64,000 bases of DNA from Clarkia xantiana subsp. parviflora (Eukaryota > Streptophyta > Magnoliopsida > Myrtales > Onagraceae): contig JAPTYO010000007.1 of the NCBI GenBank assembly GCA_036873135.1, forward strand, positions 6,802,763 through 6,866,762, read 5' to 3'. Both the position numbers and the translations under genes were made by a program. The first letter of the stretch is position 1. Each line of letters begins with the position of its first letter. The notes below the pieces were generated by a model. It saw nothing but the letters and a program-made list of their open reading frames with translations, searched no databases and was not told the DNA's origin. Shown one piece after another: positions 24,030-35,587 of this stretch.

Positions 24030-26657
24030 ATGGCTGATCTTAAGGAGCGGCTCCTCCCATCGAGACCTGCATCCGCAATGAACCTCGGAGGGTCTTTTCG
24101 TGGCCGCCAACCTTTTCAAGGTGTCGATGTGCTAGGGCTGAAGAAACGGGGCCAAGGCCTTCGCTCTTGGATTCGAGTGGATACATCAGGGAACTCTGAG
24201 GCCATTGAGGTTGACAAATTCACAATGATGCGCCGCTGTGATCTTCCTGCTCGAGATTTACGGTTGCTTGATCCTCTTTTCGTGTACCCTTCAACCATAC
24301 TGGGGAGAGAAAAGGCAATTGTTGTAAATCTAGAGCAGATTCGGTGCATAATCACTGCCGATGAGGTCCTCCTATTGAATTCCCTTGATAGTTATGTGCT
24401 CCAATATGTTGTAGAGCTTCAGAGGCGGTTGACCTCAGCAGCAGCTGAGGGAGATATATGGAAAACATCTGGACATGCTGCTGATTTGAGTCGAAGGTGG
24501 GGAAACGACAGTAGAAGCTTCGAGAATCTGTTTGGAAGTACATCCCCTGATTATCTACCGTTTGAGTTCCGAGCACTTGAAGTTGCTCTTGAATCTGCTT
24601 GCACGTTCCTTGATTCTCAGGTGAGTTAGCATTTGGTTAAGTTACTCATTCTTCAAGTATTATTAGCTTTCAATAGATAGATAGATAGAAGGGTTAAGAA
24701 CCTAAAAACAGTCTCAAATATAGCCTATATTGCTAATCGTTGTCCCAGATTTAAAATGTTGATATTCGGTGTCCTAACTATCAGATTTGTTCTTTGTCAC
24801 TTTATTTGACTGATTCTGATGTCAAAATTGGCATTTTAAGGAACAAAAACATGTTGTCCATCACTTTTCCGAAATATCAAATTTGTTGTTCATGGTTAAG
24901 GCTTATTTGATGCTTAAAAACATGTTTTTGTTTCGTCAGTTTAAGAGAAAATTGTGAAAATCAAACAATCTGATTGTTGGGGTACCGAATATCAACATTT
25001 TGAATCTAGGACAACGATTAGCAACATGACATATAGTTGTGACTGTTTTAGGTTCTTAACCCTAGATAGAATGCAAAATCTTTACTTAATTGTGCATGTT
25101 TGCTTAATTTGTGAATAGCTGCAGTTTGATAGCCCAACTGTTGTATCTGTTGCAAACTATAATACCTCCTGAAAAGGGGTATCTCTGCATAGCTGGGTTC
25201 TTGATGAGTCTCTTGAGCTATATATGATCCCCTAATTCTGTTTAGTGTTAAATTGAAATGAATTGGTAAATATGTTTCCAAATTTAGGCAGCAGAACTGG
25301 AAATCGAAGCATACCCTTTACTAGATGAACTCACATCAAAGATTAGCACATTGAATCTGGAGCGAGTCCGACGGTTGAAAAGCCGGCTTGTTGCATTGAC
25401 CAGAAGGGTACAGAAGGTACTTAATTACGTACATCTTCTTATATACTTACATATTGATGATTTCTGGGTTTTTTTTCTTCCGGAAATGTAAAGATTTGCT
25501 TATTTATTAGGTTAGAGATGAAGTTGAGCAGCTGATGGATGATGATGGGGACATGGCAGAAATGTATCTTACCGAAAAGAAACGAAGGATTGAATCTTCG
25601 TCATTTTATGGTGGTGGTGGTGGTGGTGACCAGTCATTGTTGTCGGGATTTAGATCGAATGATTTATCTGTTTCAGCACCCGTCTCTCCCGTTGCATCTC
25701 CCCCAGATAGCCACAGACTCGAGAAAACCTTAAGTATTGCTCGGAGCCGCCATGAAAGTAGTGTGAGGAGCTCGGACACTGCTGCTGAAAGCATAGAGGA
25801 GCTCGAGATGTTGCTTGAGGCTTATTTTGTCGTCATCGATAGCACCCTCAATAAGCTCACATCGGTATGTACCAATTCCAATCAATCAACAGTTCTTCAA
25901 ACAAAAAAGGAAAACGAGAGAATTTCAATGTATAAATTTTGGTGCTTTTCTGATTCTCAGTTGAAGGAGTACATTGATGACACAGAAGACTTCATCAACA
26001 TTCAACTGGTATTACCATTTTGCCTTCTTCTTTTCTGGCACCTTAAAAACATAGAACTGTCTTACTAATTTGGTTAAGAACTAAAATCAGTATCAATTGT
26101 AGACCGCATCTAACTTAAAATGTTGATATTCAGTGTCTCGACTATCAGATTGGTTGATTTCTACTTTTTTTCTCTTAAAATTGATGAAACAAAAACATAT
26201 TTTGTAAGCCTAAACCATGAGCAATAAATCTAATACTTTTGAAAAGTGGAAAAAACATGTTTTTTCTTCATAAAATGCTAATTTTAATGCCAAAATCAGT
26301 ATAAATTTTTTTGAAAGCAACTTATCTGATAGTTAAGATACTGAATATCAACATTTTAAATCTGGGACAGCGATTAAATTCTTATCCAGTGAAGTTAACG
26401 TATAATGTGATGGGTGGGTTTTGCAGGACAATGTTCGAAACCAACTTATCCAATTTGAGTTGCTGCTAACAACAGCGACTTTCGTGGTTGCCATCTTCGG
26501 TGTGGTGGCCGGGATCTTTGGTATGAACTTTGCAATACCGTTATTCGACAATGCAGATGCCTTCAAGTGGGTGCTTACAATCACCGGAGTGGTCGGATTG
26601 GTGTTATTCATCACGTTTGTGATGTTTTTCAAGTACAGAAGATTAATGCCTCTGTAG
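24030..26657 (+). CDS. MRS2-1: MRS2/CorA-type magnesium transporter (MRS2-1/MRS2-10 type)
   Basis: Exons 24030-24620, 25288-25416, 25511-25864, 25961-26008 and 26427-26657 give 450 residues. The N-terminal start MADLKERLLPSRPASAMNLG and the block GLKKRGQGLRSWIRVD are those of Arabidopsis MRS2-1/MGT2 and MRS2-10/MGT1. A long soluble helical domain is followed by two membrane helices at about 391-411 and 422-443. The Mg-selective GMN motif is at 406-408 and the C-terminus is KYRRLMPL. MRS2 proteins form pentameric Mg channels. The closest Arabidopsis homologues have been placed at the vacuolar membrane, but location here is inferred. A 5' UTR intron probably runs 23308-24026. A (GGT)n tract encodes six glycines near residue 274, an insertion relative to the family. 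Introns 1 and 4 each hold a palindromic MITE. Confidence 0.94.
24691..25062. mobile_element. Intronic Mutator-like palindromic MITE, copy E (MRS2 intron 1)
   Basis: A perfect 9-bp target duplication TAGATAGAA lies at 24682-24690 and 25063-25071. The terminal inverted repeat GGGTTAAGAACCTAAAAACA is matched exactly at the right end. At 372 bp it is one of the best preserved copies. No coding potential. Confidence 0.9.
26072..26387. mobile_element. Intronic Mutator-like palindromic MITE, copy F (MRS2 intron 4)
   Basis: The left end is GGTTAAGAACTAAAATCAGT. The right arm carries TATCAACATTTTAAATCTGG, but its outermost part is deleted, leaving AAATTCTTATCC. No clear target duplication remains. 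It fills most of MRS2 intron 4. Confidence 0.7.
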
Positions 26658-26847
26658 AACATGAAGAAATTCTCTCGATTTCTTTCAGTCTCTCAATAAT
26701 GGAGATTTTTTTACGCAGAGAGCTCTGTTCAAACCGTAATTCAATAAATTTGTATATACGTTACTGTTTTGAAAAAACCTTAGTTCTGTCGAATACCTTA
26801 AACCACCGACTAATAGGTTCACAGCTATTGTCCTTCGGCAAGCATTT

Positions 26848-27139
26848 ACAGACTTGTGTTGTTAATCACTGTGCATATTTAAAAAGTTGATATTCACTAT
26901 CTCAAATTTTAGATTAGTTGATTTTAATTTTTTCTTTTAATTTTTTTGGAAAAAAAATGTTTTTTAAGCTTCAAATAAATAAGATTAAACCATGAGTAAC
27001 AAATCTAATTTTTTCAGTTGAAAAAATTGAAATCAACCGATTTATAATTAAGACACTTAATATAAACATTTTAATTGTAGGAAAGCTATTAGTATCATGA
27101 CATATATAATATATAGTTGAGAATGGTTTTCTAACCCAA
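26848..27139. mobile_element. Degenerate Mutator-like palindromic MITE, copy G (MRS2 3' flank)
   Basis: Family blocks are recognisable but diverged: AAAAAGTTGATATTCACTAT on the left, and ATTAGTATCATGACATATA with TTTTCTAACCC on the right. It lies just downstream of MRS2, between that gene and the PPR gene. Boundaries are approximate. Confidence 0.5.
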
Positions 27140-27397
27140 ATTTAAATAAATTCAAGGTTTAATTACTAAAAAGCAAACTCAAATCTGATTGTTTTGAAAA
27201 AGAAAAAAAAATGTTTTTACCAAAAAAAAAACTAAATTTTACAAAACATAACTAATTGCAAACTAAGTTGATTTTTCTATTAAAATATTTTAGAATCTGT
27301 ACTCGTAATAACTAAATCATTTTTATTAAGTTAACGCATGATGAATAAATTAGCATGACTTCTGCCAAAAACCCAAAATACAATCTAGGAATATTAT

Positions 27398-27414
27398 TTG
27401 GCCAAAAAAAAAAA
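27398..27414. mobile_element. Minimal A-tail insertion with target duplication
   Basis: A 17-bp segment TTGGCC followed by A's is flanked on both sides by the same 16-bp sequence AATCTAGGAATATTAT (27382-27397 and 27415-27430). This is the footprint expected when LINE machinery inserts only the 3' tail of a transcript. Confidence 0.7.
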
Positions 27415-27607
27415 AATCTAGGAATATTATATATTCAATTTTCATAATTTTTTATACATTTGTTTTTTTTAAGAAAAATGTTTGTTTTTTTTTTTTTTAA
27501 CATTACCTCATGAGAATTTTATACAATGGGCCATAACCGAGAAATTTGGACTTACTATTCCACCGCAAACCTCTGCTAGCTCCCAGTAGCTTGCCTCCTC
27601 GCGGCTA

Positions 27608-29368
27608 ATGGCTCTGCGAGCTCTTGCCAGAAGGCTACAGACCGTCCGCCGTGTCTCGCCAATCGCTCTCCGACCACCTTCGCTCTATACACTCAGCAAC
27701 CAAGTCTTCCCGTACCATCCCTTTCGTCGAACATTTGAAGAGATCTCTCACCAACCATGCTCTCTCCTCCCCAAATCATTCTCCTCTGCAAGCTCCGCCG
27801 ACCGAACTGCCTCCGTGGATCGGTCGTTGCTCGAACTTTTACAGAACGCAGCTCTTCTCCAATCGGAATCAGAGGCGATGGAATCTCTGGATAATTCCGG
27901 CGTCCACCTGACTGAGGAGCTGATTTACTCTGTCATATGGGCGCTGAGAGAAGATTGGAGGCTCGCGTTCTTCGCCTTCAAATGGGGTGAGAAGTTCTCC
28001 TGCTGCGATGATAAAGTTTGCAACTTGATGGTAAATGTGTTGGGCAGCCATGGGAAGTTCAACACAGCTTGGTGTTTGATACGCGATCTTCATCGAGCTA
28101 AGATCGATATCAGACAGTCTATGCTTACAATGATCAACAGGTTAGATTTTAGAATCATTGCTGTTCATGCTTCATATTTAATTGTCTGCCTAGGTTGAAT
28201 TTACTCATCTTGATGTTTCTATATCAATTTGTGAGTAGATAATTTCGTTATGTGTGTAATATATGTTGTGAAGAGCATAAATTGAGAAAATTTGTATTTC
28301 TGCACATAAGATGTTGATTTTACAATCATTGTTAGCAGAAAATGCAATTTTTTTTAAAAAAGTATCTCTTGCTTGGAATTTTACAGTTATGCAGCTGCAA
28401 ATAACCCGTCAAAGGCGATATGGACGTTCGAGCTCATGGAGAAATTCAGAGTCACGCCCGATATAGAAGCATTCCATGCCCTATTGACTGCTTTATGTAA
28501 ACATGGAAACATTGAAGAGGCTGAAGAATTTATGCTGATGAACAACAAGCTCTTTCCTCTCGAGGCTAGGAGCTTCAACATTATTCTCAGTGGATGGTGC
28601 AACATACTTGTGGATATACTTGAAGCCAAGAGAGTGTGGAGAACAATGTTAAGATACTGTGTCGAGCCCGATGCAGAATCCCACGCTCACATGATTTCTT
28701 GTTTTTCAAAAAATGGGAACCTTTTTGATTCGTTGCGGCTCTACGATAAGATGAGGAGAAAAGGGTGGGCAGTTGGACTCGAGGTTTACAACTCTTTGAT
28801 ATATGTATTGACTCTGGAGAACTGTTTTGCAGAAGCCATGAAAATGTTGGCGGAACTTAAGGAGAAAGGTCTGAAACCGAATCAGGCCACTTACAATTCC
28901 ATGATTCGCCCTCTTTGTGATGCAAAGAGAGTTAATGAGGCGAGAATCGTTCTGTCCTCCATGATAGAAGATGACATCCACCCTACTACTGAGACCTACC
29001 ATTATTTTCTTGAAGGTATGGATTTTGAAGCAACAATGGAGGTTCTGTCTAGAATGAAGAAATCTGGATTGGGGCCTAATGGAGATACATTTCTGTTAAT
29101 CCTTGAAAGATTTTTTAAACTGAAGCAAGTTGAAAATGCATTGAAGATTTGGGTTGAGATGAGGGAGTATGAGGTAAAGCCGGTTGATGAACACTATCGC
29201 ATAGTTGTGCATGGTCTTGTTGAGTCTGGATATATAATCAAAGCCAAGGAACTATACACTGAAATGATATCAAAAGGATTTGTGGAGGATCCTAAGCTGA
29301 AGAAGCTTTTGAAGAGACCCATCAAAGATAGTAAGAACAGAAGAACATTCTTATCTAAGAATACTTGA
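27608..29368 (+). CDS. Pentatricopeptide repeat (PPR) protein, probably mitochondrial
   Basis: Two exons, 27608-28140 and 28387-29368, join within a serine codon to give 504 residues. The N-terminus is rich in Arg, Ala and Ser (MALRALARRLQTVRRVSP), typical of a mitochondrial targeting peptide. From about residue 175 onward there are successive P-class PPR motifs, for example PDIEAFHALLTALCKHGNIE, EVYNSLIYVLTLENCFAEAM and NQATYNSMIRPLCDAKRVNE. There is no E or DYW extension, so an editing-enzyme role is unlikely. P-class PPRs bind organelle RNA and affect its processing or stability. An Arabidopsis relative appears to be At1g80880, next to J8 and MGT1 there as here. The RNA target cannot be read from the sequence. 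Confidence 0.9.
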
Positions 29369-30448
29369 GGGATACTAGAACTTCCACTTTGTCCAACCGA
29401 GCACAAACAAGCGCCAAATATTGACCTGCATATGGATTTATCATTTGTAAGTGCAATTTTCTGATAGTACATGATTTTTGTCTAATTAGTACTTCGTTTT
29501 ATAGCCCTCATAAAGAAAAGGAATGATTTTTAGTCCCTGATGGTGAAATTTTCTCCTACAACTGAATTCAGGAAAGTACAGCTGCAAATGCAGATCGATC
29601 GGGTTATCGAAGTTCTGGAAATTCAGTAGCGTCTCCTGATGAAGTTCTGGGGTGGAGACCTGATTTTTGGTGTCACGTTTTTTTTGGAATTGTCATGAAT
29701 GTGTGATTATGACGATTAGAAAACATGTCTGTGTTTTGGCCGTAACAGAAAGGGACGTGGATGGGAAGTTGACTCTTTATCAGGAATAAGACTTGTCACT
29801 ACAAACCGTTCTATAGTTAGTACAAACTTCAAACCTTGTAAATGAATACTATTCTGATAATATAATGTACGTGAAAGCTGTATTTTCAGTCTTTATATTC
29901 AAACCAATAAAGACTATCATCTCTAATACACTGGGTATTTTAATCTGCTACGAACAGTATAATAAATTGTAGAGTGAAAAATGATTTTTTTTTGCCCAAT
30001 AGAGTGAAAATTAAAATGATTAATTACCTCATTTTTTTCCTTTATATATAATATTTGTTTTCCTTTTATATATATTTGTTAAAAAAAAGTAACGAAACTG
30101 AAGAATTTTAGAAGTGGAGCTGGGCCTACACGTCACAAGAACCACCCACTCTCCGTTTGCCAAATAATTTTAGGTCGGCCGTTTTATTTAGAGATATTTC
30201 TGTGGGCTCTGCATAGTACAGATGCAGACCCCTAGAAAGTAGAAACAATGTCCTCCAATGGATACACATACCACCTACCATACAATTCCCTCTTCTCTCC
30301 CTCCTAAGTCCTACCACACCATATATGTACTAGTAATTTCACCGCTTCTTGTTCCTGAACTCACTGAAGAAACACACAAAAACCACACTTTCAGATGTCT
30401 CTTGGCTCTATTTCTTCATATTTCCTTTAGAAACATAAAAAATCCCAG
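29369..30448. other. PPR 3' region and CIPK promoter/leader
   Basis: The first 500 bp are balanced in composition and look like PPR 3' UTR, possibly spliced. From about 29900 it becomes AT-rich. The CIPK leader probably begins near 30300-30360. No other gene is supported. Confidence 0.4.
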
Positions 30449-31792
30449 ATGGGTGATTCAGTAGAACACCAAACCGAGCATGTCAATTCCACAAAGGATC
30501 TTCTTTTCGGAAAGTACGAGATGGGTCGCCTTCTAGGGCAGGGCACCTTTGCAAAGGTCTACTACGGCAAGAACACAACCACTCAAGAGAGCGTGGCCAT
30601 TAAAGTGATACACAAGGACCATATCAAGGAAGAAGGCCTAATGGAGCAGATAAAGAGGGAGATATCTGTGATGCGTCTTGTGCGGCACCCCAACGTGGTA
30701 GAGCTCAAGGAGGTAATGGCCACTAAAGGTAAAATCTTTTTTGTCATGGAGTATGTTAGAGGTGGGGAACTGTTTGCTAAGGTAGTGAAGGGAAAATTAA
30801 AGGAAGATTTGGCTAGAAAGTACTTTCAGCAATTGGTTAGTGCCATTGATTTCTGCCATAGTCGCGGTGTGTATCATAGAGACTTAAAGCCTGAAAATTT
30901 GCTATTAGATGAGAATGAGAACCTCAAAATTTCAGATTTTGGCCTCTCTGCTTTACCTGAGCAGTTTAGAAACGATGGGTTATTACACACACAGTGCGGG
31001 ACACCCGCCTATGTTGCCCCGGAGGTGTTAAGGAAGAAAGGATACGACGGAGCAATGGCAGATATTTGGTCTTGTGGGGTTATTCTGTATGTTTTGCTTT
31101 CTGGGTATTTGCCATTTCAAGATGAGAATCTCATGAAGATGTACAGGAAGGTGATTAAGGCCGAATACCAGTTCCCTGCTTGGATTTCGCACGAAGCAAA
31201 GCGATTAATCTCCAAACTCCTCGTGGTTGAGCCCGAGAAGCGCATCACCATACCTTCCATTATGCAGTCACCATGGTTCCGCAAGAATTACACCAAACCA
31301 GTTGCTTTCGCAATTGAGAACGAGTCGGTGGAGGATGATGGATTCAAGGAAGAGGGAAGTGGGGAAAGGGAGCTACTGAGATCAAACTCAAAACCACGGT
31401 TTTATAACGCATTCGAGTTCATCTCCTCCATGTCTTCAGGATTTGACCTGTCTAGCATGTTTGAGAGCCAAAGGAAGTCAGGCTCCATGTTCACCTCCAA
31501 GTGCTCGGCCTCCAAAATTGTCGGTAAGCTCGAGTCTTTAGCTAAAAAACTGAACTTTAAGGTGCTCAGTGTCAAAGACTACAAGGTGAAGCTTCAGGGG
31601 AGGTCAGAAGGGAGAAAGGGTAAATTAGCAGTGACAGCTGAGGTGTTCGAGGTGGCACCTGAGGTTGTGGTCGTCGAGCTCTCTAAATCAGCAGGCGACA
31701 CACTCGAGTACAAGAAGTTCTGTGAAGATGAAGCTAGGCCCGCGCTTAAGGACATTGTGTGGAGCTGGCAGGGCGAGACCAACTGTCAATAA
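30449..31792 (+). CDS. CIPK5: CBL-interacting protein kinase, intronless clade (CIPK5/CIPK25-like)
   Basis: A single-exon frame of 447 residues. The kinase domain runs from about 22 to 276, with ATP lysine K52, catalytic HRDLKPEN (143-150), DFG (163-165) and APE (190-192), so it should be active. The regulatory part has the NAF/FISL motif around [17 protein letters not shown] (319 onward), which binds CBL calcium sensors and relieves autoinhibition. A phosphatase-interaction-like region follows (about 355-395). CIPKs phosphorylate ion transporters and other targets in calcium-triggered stress and nutrient signalling. Absence of introns and the C-terminus [11 protein letters not shown] with [10 protein letters not shown] match the CIPK5/CIPK25 type. 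The exact orthologue is uncertain. The 3' UTR holds two copies of the palindrome TTGGAGCTCCAA or near it at about 31950-32000. Confidence 0.93.
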   Translation: MGDSVEHQTEHVNSTKDLLFGKYEMGRLLGQGTFAKVYYGKNTTTQESVAIKVIHKDHIKEEGLMEQIKREISVMRLVRHPNVVELKEVMATKGKIFFVMEYVRGGELFAKVVKGKLKEDLARKYFQQLVSAIDFCHSRGVYHRDLKPENLLLDENENLKISDFGLSALPEQFRNDGLLHTQCGTPAYVAPEVLRKKGYDGAMADIWSCGVILYVLLSGYLPFQDENLMKMYRKVIKAEYQFPAWISHEAKRLISKLLVVEPEKRITIPSIMQSPWFRKNYTKPVAFAIENESVEDDGFKEEGSGERELLRSNSKPRFYNAFEFISSMSSGFDLSSMFESQRKSGSMFTSKCSASKIVGKLESLAKKLNFKVLSVKDYKVKLQGRSEGRKGKLAVTAEVFEVAPEVVVVELSKSAGDTLEYKKFCEDEARPALKDIVWSWQGETNCQ

Positions 31793-33758
31793 CTGTCGGT
31801 AAAAGATTTGCATTTTACATAGAGCGGTTCGATTCCGTTTCATATAGATTGTTAGATTTGTTTTGGTATGAATGTTGGTTGTTAGATTTGGTGTTGGGTC
31901 TGAGTTAAGGCTGTTGTTGCTGTAAATACAGATGTTGGAGTATTTGTGGAGCTCCAATATGATATGTTTCCTTTTTTTAGCTGATCATTGGAGCTCCAAT
32001 GCTGAAAGAACATGACTTGCTGTAATCTGTACTGTATATGATATTTTGTGAAATACAATAAGTCCTCAGTTGTTCTTGGTTCATATGTTAAGAAGTTTGT
32101 GTATATATATATATTCACGGATTAAGGAATCAAATTGGGAATTCAGATTGAATAGTTAAGTTTGCAGCTTAGTTCATCAAACAAAAATGAAATTCGATTA
32201 TCATTGTGTTTGGTTCGGGTTCAAGAATCTGCAGATACAGAAGTGTTGTGTTTCTTCATTGTTAATAGAGGAATATATGCGGTGTCTATTTCCACTTGAG
32301 ATTGTAAGGGCTAAACTGTTTGCAGGAAGGACACTGATATATGATCCCCAAGAGACAACTTAATAATAATTAATGAAAAATCTGCCTCAAACAATTATGG
32401 ATGCTTATAGTATCATGGATTATCTGAATAAAAAAAATTATATATATGGAAGTTGCTGAGTAGACATCAATCATTGATGACACATACAAGATCCTTTAAT
32501 TGAAATGATTCTGATTTTTGGCAAATCAAAATACAAAAACAACAATATTTCTAATTCTGGCAAGTCATTTTCATGATGCCGGATCTCAGAGATGGATGAA
32601 TAAATAAATACTGTTATAAGATGTTTTTTATATTTTTGAGACAAAGAAAAGAAACAAAAATAAGAAACACCATAAAATCAACATTAACTAATACTATTAT
32701 AAATAATAATAAAAAAACTAATATCAGATGGATGTGAATAAAGTTATTCATCTTCTATAATAATATATCAGAAAAGAGAAGCTTTCTTCTTGAAGATGAT
32801 ATTATTATTATTATGCCTTTCTTTTAATCCTGATGATAAAAGACAAGAGAGTATCTATTCTAGGTATAGTTGGAGGTGAATTCTGTGCGACTGACAGCCG
32901 AGGTGATTACTGATTAGTAAGTGGCACGGGGAAAAGATAATTGAATGGTAGCTTTTCTTTCATTTTCAATGCATTATCCATCTGTCTCTCTTTATCCACT
33001 ACAATTCCATGTGGTCCATCAATTTATTCCAGTGATGAAATTAATATGACAAGTTTTAAAAAAAAAATATATGAGAACCCACTTTCCAAAGTACTGACCG
33101 ACATACTGAACTGAAGTCGAGTAGTAACTACTTACTAGTAAGAGATCCATTGTGTTTTACATAAATTGTATTCTTTAATGTTGCCACGTAGATATTTATG
33201 TACACTTTAAGTAATACGTAAATTTAAGACACACGTAAAAAATATTTTCTCTGCAATTGTATTACTTAAACATATTCCTTAAATATATTTTATTATTAAA
33301 TTTTCCAACAACCACCAATAAGATATTAGCATTAATTATAAAATGAATTAATTTATAATAAAAAATTGGTTACGTAATACATAGTGCATTACTTAAATTA
33401 AGGAATGTTTTATGTAAAAACATAAATTTACGTGTGAGTCCCATCTTTAAGGAATGCTATGTAAAACCACTGTAGATAGTTTTTATTGTTTTACTTAAAT
33501 AAACATGTAGGACCCACGTTTACGTAATCTTTACGTATAGATGCTCTAAGTTAACAAAAATAATCAGTCAAGTAGTAATTAATTAATTATAATGTCCAAA
33601 ACTGGTAACAGACTCGGACTATGCTGACGAAAGTGCCTAAATTTAACCAAACCAAATCAAGACCAGACAGACACCAAAATCAGTTTTCAGTTTTTATATT
33701 GTTTGCTCAAGTTCCTACACGTTTTGAAGATACCACGCTCAACATATTCAACTAATCA
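31793..33758. other. CIPK 3' UTR and AT-rich intergenic region
   Basis: CIPK 3' UTR to about 32100, then intergenic DNA. The stretch at about 33180-33550 is a degenerate AT-rich repeat containing ACGTAAA/TTTACGT inverted motifs. Part of it (about 33310-33360) recurs in inverted orientation at about 40100-40170. No gene is supported. Confidence 0.4.
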
Positions 33759-34440
33759 ACAAATAGCAATAATAACGAGACTCTCCTAACTTAATAAATT
33801 TTTTGGTCCAACATATCTGACAACTTTTGAGTTTTGTTTCAATATTTTTTTTTCTTAGTTTTGGTATCATATATTTAAAAAATTTTGACTTTTTGTCCAT
33901 TCGTTAGTTTACTGTCAGTCTGAACGTTAAATAGTCACGTGACTTGCACATGCCTAGTCCTAAAATTTTATTTTGTTCAGTTTAGTCCTCAAATTTATTG
34001 TCCTAACTTTTTATTTTTACAATTTAGTCCTTAAACATTGGGCTAAATTGACATAGTCATGGTTCGACTCATGGCTAGGGTCGACGGACCTGGGTGACCA
34101 TACCGATGCTCCGACCTAGCCATGAGACGGATCATGGCTAGGTCAATTTAGCCACATGGCGCAGTTGATAATGTTTAAGGGTTAAATTGCAAAAATAAAA
34201 AGTTAGGACAAGGCAAAATAAAATTTTAGGACTAGGCATGTGCAAGTTACGTGACTATTTAACGGTCAAACTTGCGGTAAACTAACGGATTGACCAAAAG
34301 CCAAAAGTTTTCAAACATATGATACAAAAACTAGGAAAAAAAAATATTTGACCAAAACCCAAAAGTTGTCAAATATGTTGGACCAAAAGACATGTTAGCC
34401 CTTAATTAAATATGAGAGTCTCGTTATTATTGCTATTTGT
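33759..34440. mobile_element. Fold-back DNA element, about 680 bp
   Basis: The ends are inverted copies of ACAAATAGCAATAATAACGA. The inverted similarity continues deep inside with TTTTGGTCCAACATAT and its complement, then ACTAACG blocks, around a centre with CATGGCTAGG repeats. There is no coding capacity and no clear target duplication. It abuts the Copia remnant. Confidence 0.7.
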
Positions 34441-34515
34441 CTTCTATTCTATCATGTTAAACTGAACTTTGGTGTTCCAGATTCAGTTTACATACTCCTA
34501 ATTGATTTCTAAGTG

Positions 34516-35165
34516 ATTCAAAATGATTTCTTCAATCCCTTCGTCAAGATATCAGCTAATTGATCTTCACTTCGATAAAATTCAACATCGAACTCCTTCT
34601 TTACACAGATCCCTTAGGTAATACATCTTCACATCAATATGCTTGCTTCTTCCATACATTACTGGATTCTTGGAGAGCTTTATTGCATATGCATTATCAC
34701 AGTATAACACAGTAGGTTTATTCTGAGTTTGTTGAAGAGAATCAAGGACTCTCATCATCTAAACTATGTGACAGCCACAATTTGATCCTGCTACGTACTC
34801 AACTTCAATACTGGAGAGGGTTACAATTGATTGCTTCTTAGAGGATCATGATATAATTGCACCGCTAATCAGAAGAGTATAGCACGAGGTTGTTTTTTCT
34901 ATCCTACTTTGAAACTGCAAAATCACTATCAGCATATGTAACAAGAGACTGATTTCAGAAGCTTTATAGTGCAAGCCTAGATCCTTAGTTCCTTGAATGT
35001 ATCTAAGGATTCTCTTGATTCCATGTAAATGCATTTCACTAGGATCCTTCATAAACCTGCTTATTAAGCTGATAGCATACTGAATATATGAACGAGTTGC
35101 AGTTAAATACATTAGACTCCCAATTAACTGCTTATACAAAGTCTTATCTATCTTGGCTCCTGATC
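34516..35165 (-). pseudogene. Ty1/Copia polyprotein remnant (reverse transcriptase/RNase H end)
   Basis: On the minus strand, residues YKQLIGSLMYLTATRS, ISRFMKDPSEMHLHGIKRIL and RYIQGTKDLGLHY match the conserved region after Copia reverse transcriptase. Further on, a frame containing EVEYVAGS corresponds to the RNase H active-site region, followed by blocks resembling NPVMYGRSKHID. Frames are broken by stops and shifts, and no LTRs, integrase or gag remain nearby, so this is a dead 3' fragment of the pol gene. Confidence 0.85.
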
Positions 35166-35587
35166 CTTTACTCTAATTCATGTCCGTCTATTTTGTCGAA
35201 GGCTTTTTATTTATAGGGATAGGACATGATCAAATTTGCAACATTTCCATTGAATTGCAGGATTTTTCATTATGTTTGAGATGGTTATATATTGCTAATT
35301 AAAACTATGATATTACTCAAGAGTTCGATAGGTTATGCATCATAACCCTCGCATTGAATCTAGCATGGACGAACGAGCCACAAACTATTGTATTGTGCAT
35401 AGTATATGTTTGATTCAAATGATGGATTATACTCGTTTTATGTAAAATTTGACGAAAATTATAGTACAAATAGAATTTTGCTCGATATTCAAAATTTTGG
35501 ATAGATATTAAACAAAAATTAATAAAATCCGAATAATAATGTATAATTCGGTCAAAGTTCAGGTAGCAATTTAGTTATTAACACTAA

